NCBI RefSeq assembly: GCF_003463825.1
Contig: NZ_QSDY01000006.1
Location: forward strand, 1-58,841
Reading direction: 5' to 3'
DNA from: Veillonella sp. AM51-8BH
GTDB taxonomy: Bacteria > Bacillota > Negativicutes > Veillonellales > Veillonellaceae
Length of the DNA stretch: 58,841 nt
Position numbers and translations under genes: made by a program. Shown here piece after piece: positions 20,703 to 30,407 of this stretch (position 1 is the first letter of the stretch; each line of letters opens with the position of its first letter). The notes beneath the pieces were generated by a model, which was not told the DNA's origin, did not search any database, and saw only the letters and a program-made list of their open reading frames with translations.

Positions 20703-20740
20703 GTTATATTGTAGGTAATTTCATACACTCTACTACCTAC
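20672..20740 (-). ncRNA. Antisense RNA antitoxin candidate (RNAII-like) for the Fst-like toxin
   Basis: The 13-mer TTTCATACACTCT occurs both in toxin codons 5-9 (20571-20583) and downstream at 20719-20731. On the minus strand the downstream copy lies in the loop of a 7-bp hairpin (GTAGGTA/TACCTAC, 20711-20740), and transcription would converge on the toxin terminator. A -10 TATACT is at 20745-20750. This matches the pAD1 par plan, in which direct repeats let the antisense RNA pair near the toxin start. Confidence 0.55.
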
Positions 20741-20810
20741 GTATAGTATATCATACTTAATAGAAAAATAAACCCCTAATAGATAATGCTAGAATCTTAT
20801 TCAAGTAATC

Positions 20811-23632
20811 TTATTTTTTTGCTTTAGAGCAACGGTCTAATAGGAATGCAACGCCTACGAATGGGATGCCACCGCTTTCACCAAGGCCAATTTCACATGT
20901 GGAACTGGAGCTTACGCCTAGTGTTGCACCGTATTCAGCAATTTCACCAGCAAGGTCTTTGGTAGCAGATTTATTGAGTTCTGGTGTGAAGAAACCTTTT
21001 TGACCAGCAAAGCCATCGCATGCGAAGGATTTGATATTGAATACATGGTCTGTGCAGAGACGAGCCAAGTCTTCAATGTATTGAGATTTATTCAAAGATT
21101 TAATCTTACATTGTTTATGTACGATTACGCGTTCATCGCATTTTTCAATGTCAAGATGAGGTACTACGTATTTGCACAAGAATTCAGAAATATCGTTGAT
21201 TTCTAAGTCTGGCATGTGTTTGAAAGCATGGTTGAAGCATGCGCTATGGTCGATCACGATTGGATATTTACCATTTTCAGATGCTTTCATCAATGCATCG
21301 TGCAAGTCTTTAACAGCACGTTCATGAACGTCATCGTAGTTTTCAAAGCTCAAGCCACAGCAGAGGTTTTCGATATGTTTTGGATAGATAATATCGATAT
21401 GAGCCTTGTTACAGAGACTTTCTACAACTTGTTGCAAGCTGCGATCATCGTCATAACCTTGGTTAGGTTTGAATGCACGGTTTGCACATGTACTGAAGTA
21501 TACAACCTTTTCAAAGTTAGTTGGTTTGATACGGTTTTTCAATTTGTAGCGATTAGCTTTAGGAGTTGTTTTAGGAACATATGGTGTAACACCTGTTACG
21601 CCATGTAAACCTTCAGTAATCTTAGAAATCGCTTTTTGAGTAATGATGGAACCTGCAATGCCTTCAAGGCTTACGCCAGCACGACACATTTGAAGCGTTG
21701 TGGAGAAGTTATCGTAGATTTTCTTAGCCAATTCTGGTGCAGGTGGATCGATGCGGCGCATGGACAATGCGATTTGAGCAGTATCGATGCTGAGTGGGCA
21801 AAGACCTTTACACATAGAGCAAGCAGCACAAGTATCTACGCCGAAGTATTCGTAACCTTTTCTAAGTTCAGATGCCAATGTGAAGTTGCCTTCGTTTTCA
21901 AGGCGTTTAGTTTCGCGCAACAATGCAATACGTTGACGAGGAGTCAATGTTAAATTACGGCTTGGACAATGTTTTTCACAGAAACCGCATTCCATACAGA
22001 TTGTGAAAGCATCGTCAATAACGCATTGAGCTTTAAGGTTTTTCTTATACACATCCGGATCATCAGTGATCATAACATCTGGGTTCAAGATGCGTTCAGG
22101 GTCAAAGATTGCTTTGATACGACGGTTGATTTCGTACGCTTTTTTGCCCCATTCCATTTCAACGAATGGTGCTACCATGCGGCCTGTACCATGTTCGGCT
22201 TTCAAAGAACCACCGAAACCAGATACGCGTTCGGACATTTCTTTTACCAAATCGCCGAAGTTCTTAGTATCTTTAGGGTCGCTGAAATCAGGTGTAATGT
22301 TAAAGTGAACGTTACCAGACAAAGCATGACCGAAGATTACACCACCGTCAACGAAATCGTATTTGTGGAATAATTCAGTAAGCATTTCAATGCCTTTAGT
22401 GAAGTCTTCGATTTGGAAGCAAACGTCTTCGGTAATAACAGTAGTACCTTTTCTACGTTGACCACCAACGATAGGCAAGATACCTTTACGGATTGCCCAC
22501 CAGGAATCGTATTCTTTAGGATCTTGAGAGTAAAGACTTGGGATAGCTGTTGGGATATCTTTCAATTGTTCTTTAATAAAAGCTAAGTTTTTATCTACAG
22601 TTTCTTTGGAATAGCTTTCAGTTTGGAACAAGATAGCACTTGTACCTTCTGGTACTTCACGAACGAAGTCAGGTACATTTTCAAGAGTTTGAACTGCTTT
22701 CAAGGATTGATAGTCCATCATTTCAGCAGCAACAACCTTTTCACGGCCCATATTAGCCAAGGCTACAACCGCAAGAGATGCATCGTTCAATGTGCTGAAG
22801 AACATGAGACCACAACCTTTATGAGGTACGTCTTCAACAGTGTTGTACACGATTTCAGATACGAAGCCCAATGTACCTTCAGAACCGATGAACAAGTGAT
22901 TGATGATATCGATAATGTCTTCGAAATCAACAAGGGAGTTCAAGCCATAGCCTGTAGTATTTTTGATTTTGTATTTGTGATGAATCAAATGCGTCAATTC
23001 TTCATCAGCCAAGATTTCTTTGCGCAATTGCAAGATATCTTCAACCATTTGAGGTTTTTCACGAAGGAATTGTTCAATAGATTTTTTGTCGGATGTATCA
23101 AGAACAGTACCATCTAGTAATACAACGCGGATGGAACGGATTGTTTTATAGGAGTTTTGAGCCGTACCACAGCACATACCAGAGGAGTTATTGTTCAAAA
23201 TACCGCCTACTAATGCTGTTGCAAGTGTAGCAGGATCTGGACCGATTTTACGGTTATATGGTTTCAATAAATCGTTCGCATCAGAACCGATAACACCACA
23301 TTCGCATTTTAAAGCCTTGCCATCGTCGATAACTTCCATTTTTTTGAAGCCATCATTACATACGATAAGCACGTCTTCACTGGAACATTGACCAGACAAA
23401 GAAGAACCAGCTGCACGGAATGTAAATGGTGTACCACATTGTTGGCACAAACGAATAAGGCGTCTTACTTCACGTTCATCCTCAGCCTTTACAACAACCT
23501 TTGGTAAATAGCTATAACAGGACGCGTCAACACCATATGCATAACGACGTAAATGATCAGTATAGACACGATCTTTGCAAATCTCTTTTGCCTCCTTGGC
23601 AAACGTTCATAATCTCTATTAAGCGTACTCAC
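20811..23632 (-). pseudogene. FAD-binding and Fe-S oxidoreductase (D-lactate/2-hydroxyacid dehydrogenase type), one-base frameshift
   Basis: A GlcD-type FAD domain (AAGSSLSGQ near the N-terminus, GSEGTLGFVSEI, GHALSGNVHFN, EHGTGRMVAPF) is fused to a [4Fe-4S] domain (CMECGFCEKHCPSR, CAACSMCKGLCP) and CCG-type domains (CCGLSFEN). Such fused enzymes oxidise D-lactate or related hydroxyacids and feed electrons onward; in a lactate fermenter D-lactate is the likely substrate. The real start is GTG 23632 behind GGAGG. A T is missing in the run at 23601-23603 (CGTTTGCC for CGTTTTGCC), which breaks the frame after about 10 codons. Restored length is about 940 aa. Confidence 0.85.
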
Positions 23633-23645
23633 TTATATTTCCTCC

Positions 23646-24065
23646 TATCCTTTCTTAAGGAATATTTCTTATAGTGTCTTATATTTAGTATACGCCGTTC
23701 TCATTCTCACTACTATAATTATGCATAAATTATATGTCTCCTAATAATTCTCGATATGCATGGCTTTTTTATTTCTTTACTTGAAAGTGCATCTCAGTGG
23801 CATTATCATGTACTCATTTTTCACATATTAAAATAAAACTATTTTGTTTACTTAGTAATTAAAGAACTCTATAATAAATGAACGCCAAATTGCCCATAAA
23901 ACTTGATGTATCGTGTATATAATTCTATAGGAAATAGTTTACATAAATTATGCATAAAACTGTATATTTTCATTTATTTTAATTTTATCGTTCTCATTTA
24001 TATTTAAGTATGACTTTTAATCATAACTTTTAGATTTCCCTACTAATAATCGTTCACTTTCACAT
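23646..24065. other. Long AT-rich intergenic region
   Basis: No convincing gene. A plus-strand promoter-like pair TTTACT and TATAAT with 17-nt spacing ends near 23876, but no ribosome site or terminator follows it clearly. It should also hold the promoter of the dehydrogenase gene. Confidence 0.4.
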
Positions 24066-24114
24066 AAAAAGCCCTCTAGGGATATAACTCTTTCGAGCAA
24101 CCACTAGAGGGCTT
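24066..24114 (-). terminator. Terminator of the TSUP gene
   Basis: AAGCCCTCTAG and CTAGAGGGCTT form an 11-bp stem with a long loop; the minus strand ends in TTTTTATG, about 90 nt past the gene. Confidence 0.75.
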
Positions 24115-24204
24115 ATAGTAAACATATCAAATCTATCGGTTCATACTAACTAGAACATAAGAAGTATAGTATTCGAATTTCTATTGATGATCAGAGAAGC
24201 CATA

Positions 24205-24999
24205 TTATCCCAAAATACCAGACTTAAGAATAAGACGTACAGCTAGTGCAAAGACTGCCACGCTCATAAGAGCAAGAATAGATTTTGCTTTCAGACGTTT
24301 TGCAATGCGCGCACCTGCTTGGGCACCAAAGATAGCACCAATACTAGTAGGGATAGCAATACTAAATACGATATGATTTTCCAATAAATGCGTTATAACA
24401 CCTATCATTGTAGATACCGCAAGGATAGATTGGCTTGTAGCTGTAGCCATATGGGTTGGGAATCCCATCAGATAAATCAAGGCAGGCACATGGATAAGGC
24501 CACCACCAATACCAAAGATACTGGAGATAAAACCTACAAAAAAGCTAATGCTAATGCCAATAGGTTTGCTATACGTTAACTGATCAAGGGTAAGGCTTTC
24601 TTCCTTCCGCTCCCCTTTTTTGAAGTTCTTAAATCCAATCAAACCAGAAGCGCATAGCATAAAGCACCCAAAGGCAAACATAAAGCCCTGTCCAGAAAAC
24701 CAACCAGACATTTGAGCCCCTAAGATAGCACCTGGTAAAGTCGCTAAACTAAATACAATAGCGGCACTGATAAGAACCTTTTTCTGTTTAATATATGCAA
24801 TAGAGCCAGAAATAGCATTACACATAACAGAAAAGAGTGATGTCCCTACAATCATAGATGGGGACCACTCCGGGAACCAGTACATGAAGAGAGGAACGAA
24901 TACAAGGCCCCCTCCGGCACCGATGATGGTGCCTAGCATAGCCGCTAAAAAGCCAACTATGGTAAAGAATATATAAAATACTATAATGTTATCCAGCAT
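24205..24999 (-). CDS. TSUP (TauE/SafE) family anion transporter
   Basis: 264 aa, eight predicted helices in two similar halves, each opening with a glycine-rich motif: GTIIGAGGGLVFVPL (about 23-37) and SSIFGIGGGLIHVPALIYL (about 158-176). The family moves sulfite, sulfonates, thiosulfate or organic anions; the substrate here is unknown. Start ATG 24999 follows GGGAGG. Confidence 0.88.
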   Translation of the reverse strand: MLDNIIVFYIFFTIVGFLAAMLGTIIGAGGGLVFVPLFMYWFPEWSPSMIVGTSLFSVMCNAISGSIAYIKQKKVLISAAIVFSLATLPGAILGAQMSGWFSGQGFMFAFGCFMLCASGLIGFKNFKKGERKEESLTLDQLTYSKPIGISISFFVGFISSIFGIGGGLIHVPALIYLMGFPTHMATATSQSILAVSTMIGVITHLLENHIVFSIAIPTSIGAIFGAQAGARIAKRLKAKSILALMSVAVFALAVRLILKSGILG

Positions 25000-25045
25000 A
25001 ATAAGGCCTCCCTTTACTTAGATTGAAGATATCTCTTTGCTATAA

Positions 25046-26590
25046 CTAATTCGATTGGAAAAAGTCTTTCGCTGCTTTTAATCGTCCTCGTTCACAAGAG
25101 ACTTGTAGCTCATCACCTGGTTCGAGTTTTACATCTCCAAGGGGTACAATGTATGTTCCATTGCGACGAATACTTACGATCAGTGTCCCCTCTGGCAATG
25201 CCAAGTCTTGTAGTTGTACATCTGTATAGTTTGCCACTACAGGCACCTTCGTTTGGAAGAATGTTTGTACAGCTTCTAGATTGCTTTGCCCACTCATGGC
25301 TTGCAATAAGGAATCGTAAATTGGCGGCTCTTTTAAAAGATCTGCCACAAGATAGGCCACCAATGTAACGATACCGATAGCGTAAATATTAGAAAAACTA
25401 TTCGTCATTTCAAGAACGAGTAGAATCGCCAAAATTGGGGTTCGCATCGCAGCTGCTAGCATACCACCCATGGCACAGATGACGAATTGAGGTACAAAAT
25501 CAGGAGAAATGAGGCCTAACGTTGAAAGTACGCTTTCACAAAAGGCACCTGCCGAGGCACCTATAACGAGCATGGGCAAGAATATGCCGCCTTGTGCACC
25601 ACTGCCATAGCAAAAGGTGGTAAGTAAAATCTTACCTAGTACGATGCCACCCAAGAGCAATACGCCATGCGATTGAAAGGCTAGCTGTCCTACTAGATCA
25701 TTGCCACCACCTAAAAGAAGTTGCGAGTCATAGCCGATGACGGCCACAGTCACAAAGGTGAGGGCTAATTTCAAGAACCGAGAGCATTTAAGCCACTCAA
25801 AGAATTTCTTGAACGCAAAGATCATGCGACAGAAGAGCACCCCACAGAGGCCCATGATAACGCCCACCATAAGCAGTACAGGAAAGTACTCAAGAGGAAC
25901 CCCTGAGGTTACCGAAAACCCAAGAGCTGGGTCGAGGCCAAAGATACTAACTGTAATATAGTTAGAAATCAATGTGGCCACAAAGGTTGGCACAACGAGG
26001 TAAGGATAAAAACTTTTATGAACCTCTTCAAAGACGAACATCGCCCCCGATACGGGTGCACTAAAGGCAGCCGTTAAGCCCGCCCCTGCGCCAGCAGAAG
26101 TCAAGATGCGCTGCTCACGTAGACCTGAATTCATCCAATAGGATACAATTTTACCAGCAGAGCCACCGATTTGTACGGCTGGCCCTTCACGGCCTACTGA
26201 AAAACCTGCAAAGCCAGTCAAAACGCCACCAATCATCTTGGAAGCCAACGTCCGATACGGTTTCATATCAAAGAGGCCCAACATTTCACCTTCGATTTGA
26301 GGAATACCAGAGCCCCCCGATAATGGGGCCCATGCAAGCAATCTGTCGACGATAAAGGCAAAAATAACCATCACTATAAGCCAGCCTATGGCCCCTTCCA
26401 TGGTAATGTCGTCCATCAAATGCCAACGAATATGCTCTGACTCAAGGATTAAATAACGGTACGTAGCACCACAAAAGCCTGCAATCACGCCCACAAGAGC
26501 GCCCTTTGCAATGAGCTCTGTTAACAACATACGATTCATGGACATATCTGCTAAGGTAGAACTGCGCTTATTAAATTTCCATAGCTTCAT
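25046..26590 (-). CDS. ClC family chloride channel/transporter with RCK_C domain
   Basis: 514 aa. Selectivity-filter motifs are present: GSGIPQIEG, GREGPAVQIGG (with the gating glutamate) and GGIFLPMLVIGAS. A cytosolic C-terminal TrkA_C-like domain (about 440-514, ending PLGDVKLEPGDELQVSCERG) may bind a ligand. Probably a Cl-/H+ exchanger. Start ATG 26590 has AGGAGG; a longer frame to 26626 lacks a site. It follows, on the same strand, 46 nt upstream of the TSUP start, so both may be one operon. Confidence 0.92.
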   Translation of the reverse strand: MKLWKFNKRSSTLADMSMNRMLLTELIAKGALVGVIAGFCGATYRYLILESEHIRWHLMDDITMEGAIGWLIVMVIFAFIVDRLLAWAPLSGGSGIPQIEGEMLGLFDMKPYRTLASKMIGGVLTGFAGFSVGREGPAVQIGGSAGKIVSYWMNSGLREQRILTSAGAGAGLTAAFSAPVSGAMFVFEEVHKSFYPYLVVPTFVATLISNYITVSIFGLDPALGFSVTSGVPLEYFPVLLMVGVIMGLCGVLFCRMIFAFKKFFEWLKCSRFLKLALTFVTVAVIGYDSQLLLGGGNDLVGQLAFQSHGVLLLGGIVLGKILLTTFCYGSGAQGGIFLPMLVIGASAGAFCESVLSTLGLISPDFVPQFVICAMGGMLAAAMRTPILAILLVLEMTNSFSNIYAIGIVTLVAYLVADLLKEPPIYDSLLQAMSGQSNLEAVQTFFQTKVPVVANYTDVQLQDLALPEGTLIVSIRRNGTYIVPLGDVKLEPGDELQVSCERGRLKAAKDFFQSN

Positions 26591-26742
26591 ACCATTCCTC
26601 CTTAGCATTAGCCAAAATTTAAACACTCGTGCATAAACTATGTATTCATATCCTTAGTATACTTATGTAAACCATCATTTTCAAGAAACGATTACATACA
26701 ACGTCAGTTATCTAATTAGAAGACAACGCTACAAACGTAAAG

Positions 26743-26770
26743 CTAGCCACCTCTAACACGAGATGGCTAG
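26743..26770 (-). terminator. Hairpin downstream of the iron alcohol dehydrogenase
   Basis: CTAGCCACCTC pairs with GAGATGGCTAG (one G-U). T tract is better on the plus strand than the minus, so direction is uncertain. The rest of 26591-26984 shows no gene. Confidence 0.5.
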
Positions 26771-26984
26771 TTTTGTTAAGCAAGTGTGTAAATGTATTTT
26801 CTTTACATATTCGGAGGCATCTGAAATATGTAAAGACACTAAAGGTGTAAAACCCTCAGGGCTAGAGCTTCACATCATTTAGACCAGGAAATTATTTAGA
26901 CCTACAAATCATGCATCAATATGATGTTATAGTCTTAAATCATTCAAGCCATAAAATACTATATATCATCAAGCTCTTACTTCC

Positions 26985-28136
26985 TTAGAATATGGATTCA
27001 TAGATACCAACAATTTCTTCTAAAGATACATCTCGTGGGTTACCAGGTGTACATGCATCGTTGAAAGCAGATTCAGCGAGGAATGGAATATCTTCACGTT
27101 TCACGCCCGCTTCGCTAAGGGATTTAGGAATGCCAACATCGTCAGCTAATTTTTGGATTACATCAATAGCTGCTTGACGATATGTTTCTTGATCCATTTC
27201 GTCTACATCAGAAACGCCCATAACGCGAGCGATTTCACGATATTTTTCGCCTGTTGCAGGAGCATTGAATTTCAATACTGCTGTTAAAAGCATTGCACAC
27301 GCCTTGCCATGAGGGATATCGTATACAGCACTCAATGGATGTGCCATGGAGTGAACGATGCCAAGACCTACGTTAGAGAAGCCCATACCTGCAATATATT
27401 GACCAAGGGACATAGCTTCACGGCCTGCGAAGTCACCAGCTACGGCGCTACGCAAGGAACGACCGATGATTTCGATAGCTTTCAAATGAAGCATATCAGT
27501 AAGTTCCCATGCACCTTTTGTAATATAACCTTCCACGGCATGAACGAGGGCATCCATCCCGGTAGATGCGCAAAGACCAGTTGGCATCGATGCGGACATA
27601 TCAGGGTCCACGATGGCTACGATTGGAATATCATGAGGGTCAACACATACAAATTTACGGTTCTTTTCAACATCTGTAATAACGTAGTTAATAGTAACCT
27701 CTGCCGCCGTACCAGATGTGGTAGACACAGCAATAATCGGCAAGCAAGGATGTTTTGTAGGCGCCACTCCTTCAAGGCTACGTACATCACCGAACTCAGG
27801 ATTCGTCACAATCGTAGCAATGGCCTTACTTGTATCGATAGCACTGCCACCGCCTACAGCAACGATAGCTTCAGCACCAGCAGCCTTACAAGCAGCCACA
27901 CCAGATGTTACGTTTTCAATGGTTGGATTCGGCTTAATATTATCATATACATCGTAAGCAATGCCTGCCGCATCAAGTAGGTCTGTTACCTTTGTAGCCA
28001 CCTTAAACTCAAATAGATCAGGTGTAGACGTAACGAGGACCTTTTTAAAACGGCGATTCTTAATTTCATTCACAATCTCCTGAATCGCCCCTTGTCCAAA
28101 ATAGGACGTACCGTTCAACATAATTCTCCGAGCCAT
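26985..28136 (-). CDS. Iron-containing alcohol dehydrogenase
   Basis: 383 aa, group III dehydrogenase that interconverts alcohols and aldehydes with NAD(P). Dinucleotide site VAVGGGSAIDTSKAIA; metal ligands lie in GMDALVHAVEGYI, VHSMAHPLSAVYDIPHG. Close in type to FucO/1,3-propanediol dehydrogenases; the substrate cannot be told. Start ATG 28136 has AGGAG at 9 nt; ATG 28142 is too close to it. A strong terminator lies less than 30 nt upstream, so transcription must come through it or be attenuated. Confidence 0.92.
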   Translation of the reverse strand: MARRIMLNGTSYFGQGAIQEIVNEIKNRRFKKVLVTSTPDLFEFKVATKVTDLLDAAGIAYDVYDNIKPNPTIENVTSGVAACKAAGAEAIVAVGGGSAIDTSKAIATIVTNPEFGDVRSLEGVAPTKHPCLPIIAVSTTSGTAAEVTINYVITDVEKNRKFVCVDPHDIPIVAIVDPDMSASMPTGLCASTGMDALVHAVEGYITKGAWELTDMLHLKAIEIIGRSLRSAVAGDFAGREAMSLGQYIAGMGFSNVGLGIVHSMAHPLSAVYDIPHGKACAMLLTAVLKFNAPATGEKYREIARVMGVSDVDEMDQETYRQAAIDVIQKLADDVGIPKSLSEAGVKREDIPFLAESAFNDACTPGNPRDVSLEEIVGIYESIF

Positions 28137-28162
28137 ATACATTCACTCCTAACGAATAAAAA

Positions 28163-28210
28163 ATAAACCGATAGAGAATAACTATACTAAGTAATTCTCT
28201 ATCGGTTTAT
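28163..28210 (-). terminator. Terminator just upstream of the iron alcohol dehydrogenase
   Basis: A 17-bp perfect stem (28163-28179 with 28194-28210) followed by TTTTTTA on the minus strand. It ends the leader transcript with the 24-codon frame and sits right before the dehydrogenase ribosome site. Confidence 0.8.
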
Positions 28211-28240
28211 TAAAATCCTTGAAGCTGTGTTATGTATACA

Positions 28241-28315
28241 CTATATAATCATTGTAATATTTCGTTTTCTCATCAAGCGTAATAGGGAATCTAAAGACTT
28301 AAAAAGCTTAGACAT
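28241..28315 (-). CDS. 24-aa small frame in the leader of the iron alcohol dehydrogenase
   Basis: From ATG 28315, with a very strong site (TAGGAGGGAG, 3-4 nt from the start), it reads a basic peptide MSKLFKSLDSLLRLMRKRNI plus four residues. It lies between two terminator hairpins behind a near-consensus promoter. It may be a leader peptide or a small protein. No family recognised; it has no obvious run of one amino acid. Confidence 0.45.
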   Translation of the reverse strand: MSKLFKSLDSLLRLMRKRNITMII

Positions 28316-28327
28316 AACTCCCTCCTA

Positions 28328-28360
28328 CAAAAAAACTCGCCGATCCTTGAGTCGACGAGT
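28328..28360 (-). terminator. First hairpin (attenuator) in the leader
   Basis: ACTCGTCGA pairs with TCGGCGAGT (28335-28360, one G-U) and is followed by seven Ts, all ahead of the small frame. Upstream is a 5-bp CACAG/CTGTG hairpin and a TTAC/GTAA one. Confidence 0.6.
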
Positions 28361-28404
28361 GTTGCGCGTTACCCGTAAGTTTCGCACAGTTTCTCTGTGT
28401 ATTA

Positions 28405-28434
28405 ACTATAACAAAGTTCTCCCTTGAGTGTCAA
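28405..28434 (-). promoter_or_regulatory. Strong promoter of the leader
   Basis: -35 TTGACA (28429-28434) with -10 TATAGT (28405-28410), spacing 18; TTATAG at spacing 17 also fits. Confidence 0.65.
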
Positions 28435-28518
28435 CTCAGATTCGCCTTCCATGAATAGTATTTCCACTGTCTATATTCGTGATATACTCTTAAAATTCCT
28501 TCCTTAAAATAAGAAATT

Positions 28519-29667
28519 CTAAGAAATTTTACTCATCTTCATAAGCAAGATCCGTTTCACAGATTCATCGAGTCGTTCTTTAGAGATACGACCATCTTTT
28601 ACAGCTTTCATAAGGCCATTATACGCCTCTTGCATATGTTCGTATTCGTGGCACACGAGCAAGATATCGCTACCAGCCAAGATAGATTGAACCGCCATAT
28701 CGCTGAAGGTGTAGTGTTTTGCAAGAGCACCCATGTCCATATCGTCTGTTACGACAACGCCGTTATAACCCATATCCTTGCGCAGCCAGTCAGTAATAAT
28801 CGCTTTAGACAGACTAGATGGATGAGCTGCATCGATTTGTGGATACATCGCGTGGGATACCATAATTGCATATGTATTCGGTTTAGACTGTTTAATGAGG
28901 TCTACAAATACCTTCGTATCTTCATTCAACAAAGTCTCTTTAGACACTGGCACAACACTGGTATCCGCATGTAAGTCTACATCTGTTTTACCAATGCCTG
29001 GGAAATGCTTATAGGAATACCATAAACCAGCTTCATCATAGGCCTTACCTACAGCGCTGGCATAACGTACAACATCATCAGGATTTGTGCTAAAGGAACG
29101 GCCATAGGTTAAGCCCAAGTCCGCTACAGGAGCAAAGTTAATGTTGAATCCCAAGTCCTTTAATTCAGTACCAGACTGTTTTGCCAAGGATACCGCTTGT
29201 TCAATAGGTTCTTTACCTAATTCTTCTGCAGGAGGAACCTTGATGAGTTGATCCTCCATGCGCGCCACCGCGCCCCCCTCTTGGTCTATCCCGATGAACA
29301 ATGGCGTTAAACCGGCACTTTTACCAGTTTTATTAATATCTGTAATCAGCGATTTCACTTGAGCCTTTGACTCCATATTCCGGTCAAACAAGATGATGCC
29401 ACCCATGCGGTACTCATTGAGCATAAATTTAGCGTCATCGTTCAAGGTCTTGCCGTGGATGCCAATCATCAACAATTGGCCTACCTTGTCCGCGTCAGAC
29501 ATATTAGCTACTAATTTGTCCACCTTTTCCTCTGGTGAAAGCTCGCTCTGTGCCACGGATTCATAGGTTACAGGCTCAGCCTTAGAAGTAAATGGGTTAT
29601 GTAAACCGCAGCCCGTTGTAAGCGCCAATGCGCCAATCATCGTAGCCGCTACGATACGTCGAAACAT
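28519..29667 (-). CDS. nagZ: Beta-N-acetylhexosaminidase (GH3, NagZ-type lipoprotein)
   Basis: 382 aa. Removes beta-GlcNAc from muropeptides in peptidoglycan recycling. Family 3 signatures: FIGIDQEGG, GINFNFAPVADL-like segment, and the catalytic loop KHFPGIGKTDVDLHADTS, with VVTDDMDMGA carrying the nucleophile aspartate. The N-terminus has a signal peptide with lipobox (TTGC, about 20), so this copy is membrane-anchored outside the cytosol, unlike E. coli NagZ. Start ATG 29667 follows GGAGG. Confidence 0.9.
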   Translation of the reverse strand: MFRRIVAATMIGALALTTGCGLHNPFTSKAEPVTYESVAQSELSPEEKVDKLVANMSDADKVGQLLMIGIHGKTLNDDAKFMLNEYRMGGIILFDRNMESKAQVKSLITDINKTGKSAGLTPLFIGIDQEGGAVARMEDQLIKVPPAEELGKEPIEQAVSLAKQSGTELKDLGFNINFAPVADLGLTYGRSFSTNPDDVVRYASAVGKAYDEAGLWYSYKHFPGIGKTDVDLHADTSVVPVSKETLLNEDTKVFVDLIKQSKPNTYAIMVSHAMYPQIDAAHPSSLSKAIITDWLRKDMGYNGVVVTDDMDMGALAKHYTFSDMAVQSILAGSDILLVCHEYEHMQEAYNGLMKAVKDGRISKERLDESVKRILLMKMSKIS

Positions 29668-29762
29668 ATATACCTCCAAAATCTCTAAAAAGTATTATGT
29701 ATAGTATATCAAATAATAAAGACAACCCCAACAACACCAATATATAGAGTGCATCGGTAGCG

Positions 29763-29825
29763 CAAAAAAGACTATTACCCAAAACCTACAGATACATACC
29801 GTATTGGTTCCAAGTAATAGTCTTT
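29763..29825 (-). terminator. Terminator of the BFD-like gene
   Basis: AAAGACTATTAC with its complement (29813-29824) flanking a 35-nt loop; six Ts follow on the minus strand. Between it and the gene two imperfect copies of TTAACTTTTGCTTA occur. Confidence 0.65.
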
Positions 29826-29884
29826 ATATCAGTTAAGGTCAAACTTACGCTTAACTTTTGCTTAGTCTTAACTTTTGCTTATCC

Positions 29885-30118
29885 TTAAATTTTACCTTGC
29901 TCTTTCATTTCTGCTAAGAGCTTTACGATGCGAGGGCCACAGCCTTTACCACCGCAAGCGCCTGTGCCAGCACGAGTTGCTTCTTTTACCTCAGGAAATG
30001 TATGAGCACCATTCAAAATGGCTTCTTTAATCGTTTTACGTGTAATGCTACGGCATGTACACACCTTTGTAAGCTTGTCCAGAATCGCCTCTGGCACTTG
30101 ATTTTCTTCAAAATCCAT
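29885..30118 (-). CDS. BFD-like [2Fe-2S]-binding protein
   Basis: 77 aa. The cysteines are arranged as in bacterioferritin-associated ferredoxin: CTCRSITRKTI then, about 33 residues on, GACGGKGCG. It likely binds one [2Fe-2S] cluster and passes electrons; the partner is unknown. Start ATG 30118 has AGAGGA; the longer frame to 30163 has no site. It stands alone. Confidence 0.82.
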   Translation of the reverse strand: MDFEENQVPEAILDKLTKVCTCRSITRKTIKEAILNGAHTFPEVKEATRAGTGACGGKGCGPRIVKLLAEMKEQGKI

Positions 30119-30352
30119 ATATATTCCTCTTCTATTCACTTGAATATCTATATACTGTATCAATTTAATATATCGATTTACATATCAATTTAGTGGATTA
30201 ATTTACTATATCAATAGTATCTAACCATACACTGTAACATTAATATATCGAAAATTTACGATTTCTATACACAGTATATCATATATTAGAAACTATATCG
30301 ATAGTTTTTAATATAAATATAATCATAATTTTGTTCATACTTATAACACAAA

Positions 30353-30395
30353 AAAGCCTCTACCATAGATTTATCACCTATACGATAGAGGCTTT
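30353..30395 (-). terminator. Terminator of the M50-like gene
   Basis: AAAGCCTCTA and TAGAGGCTTT form a stem with a run of Ts on the minus strand, right after the gene. Confidence 0.7.
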
Positions 30396-30407
30396 CACCA
30401 AATATAT

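Noticed and set aside
23830..23940. Plus-strand gene behind a TTTACT/TATAAT promoter-like pair
   Set aside because: The only frame following has 14 codons and no ribosome site.
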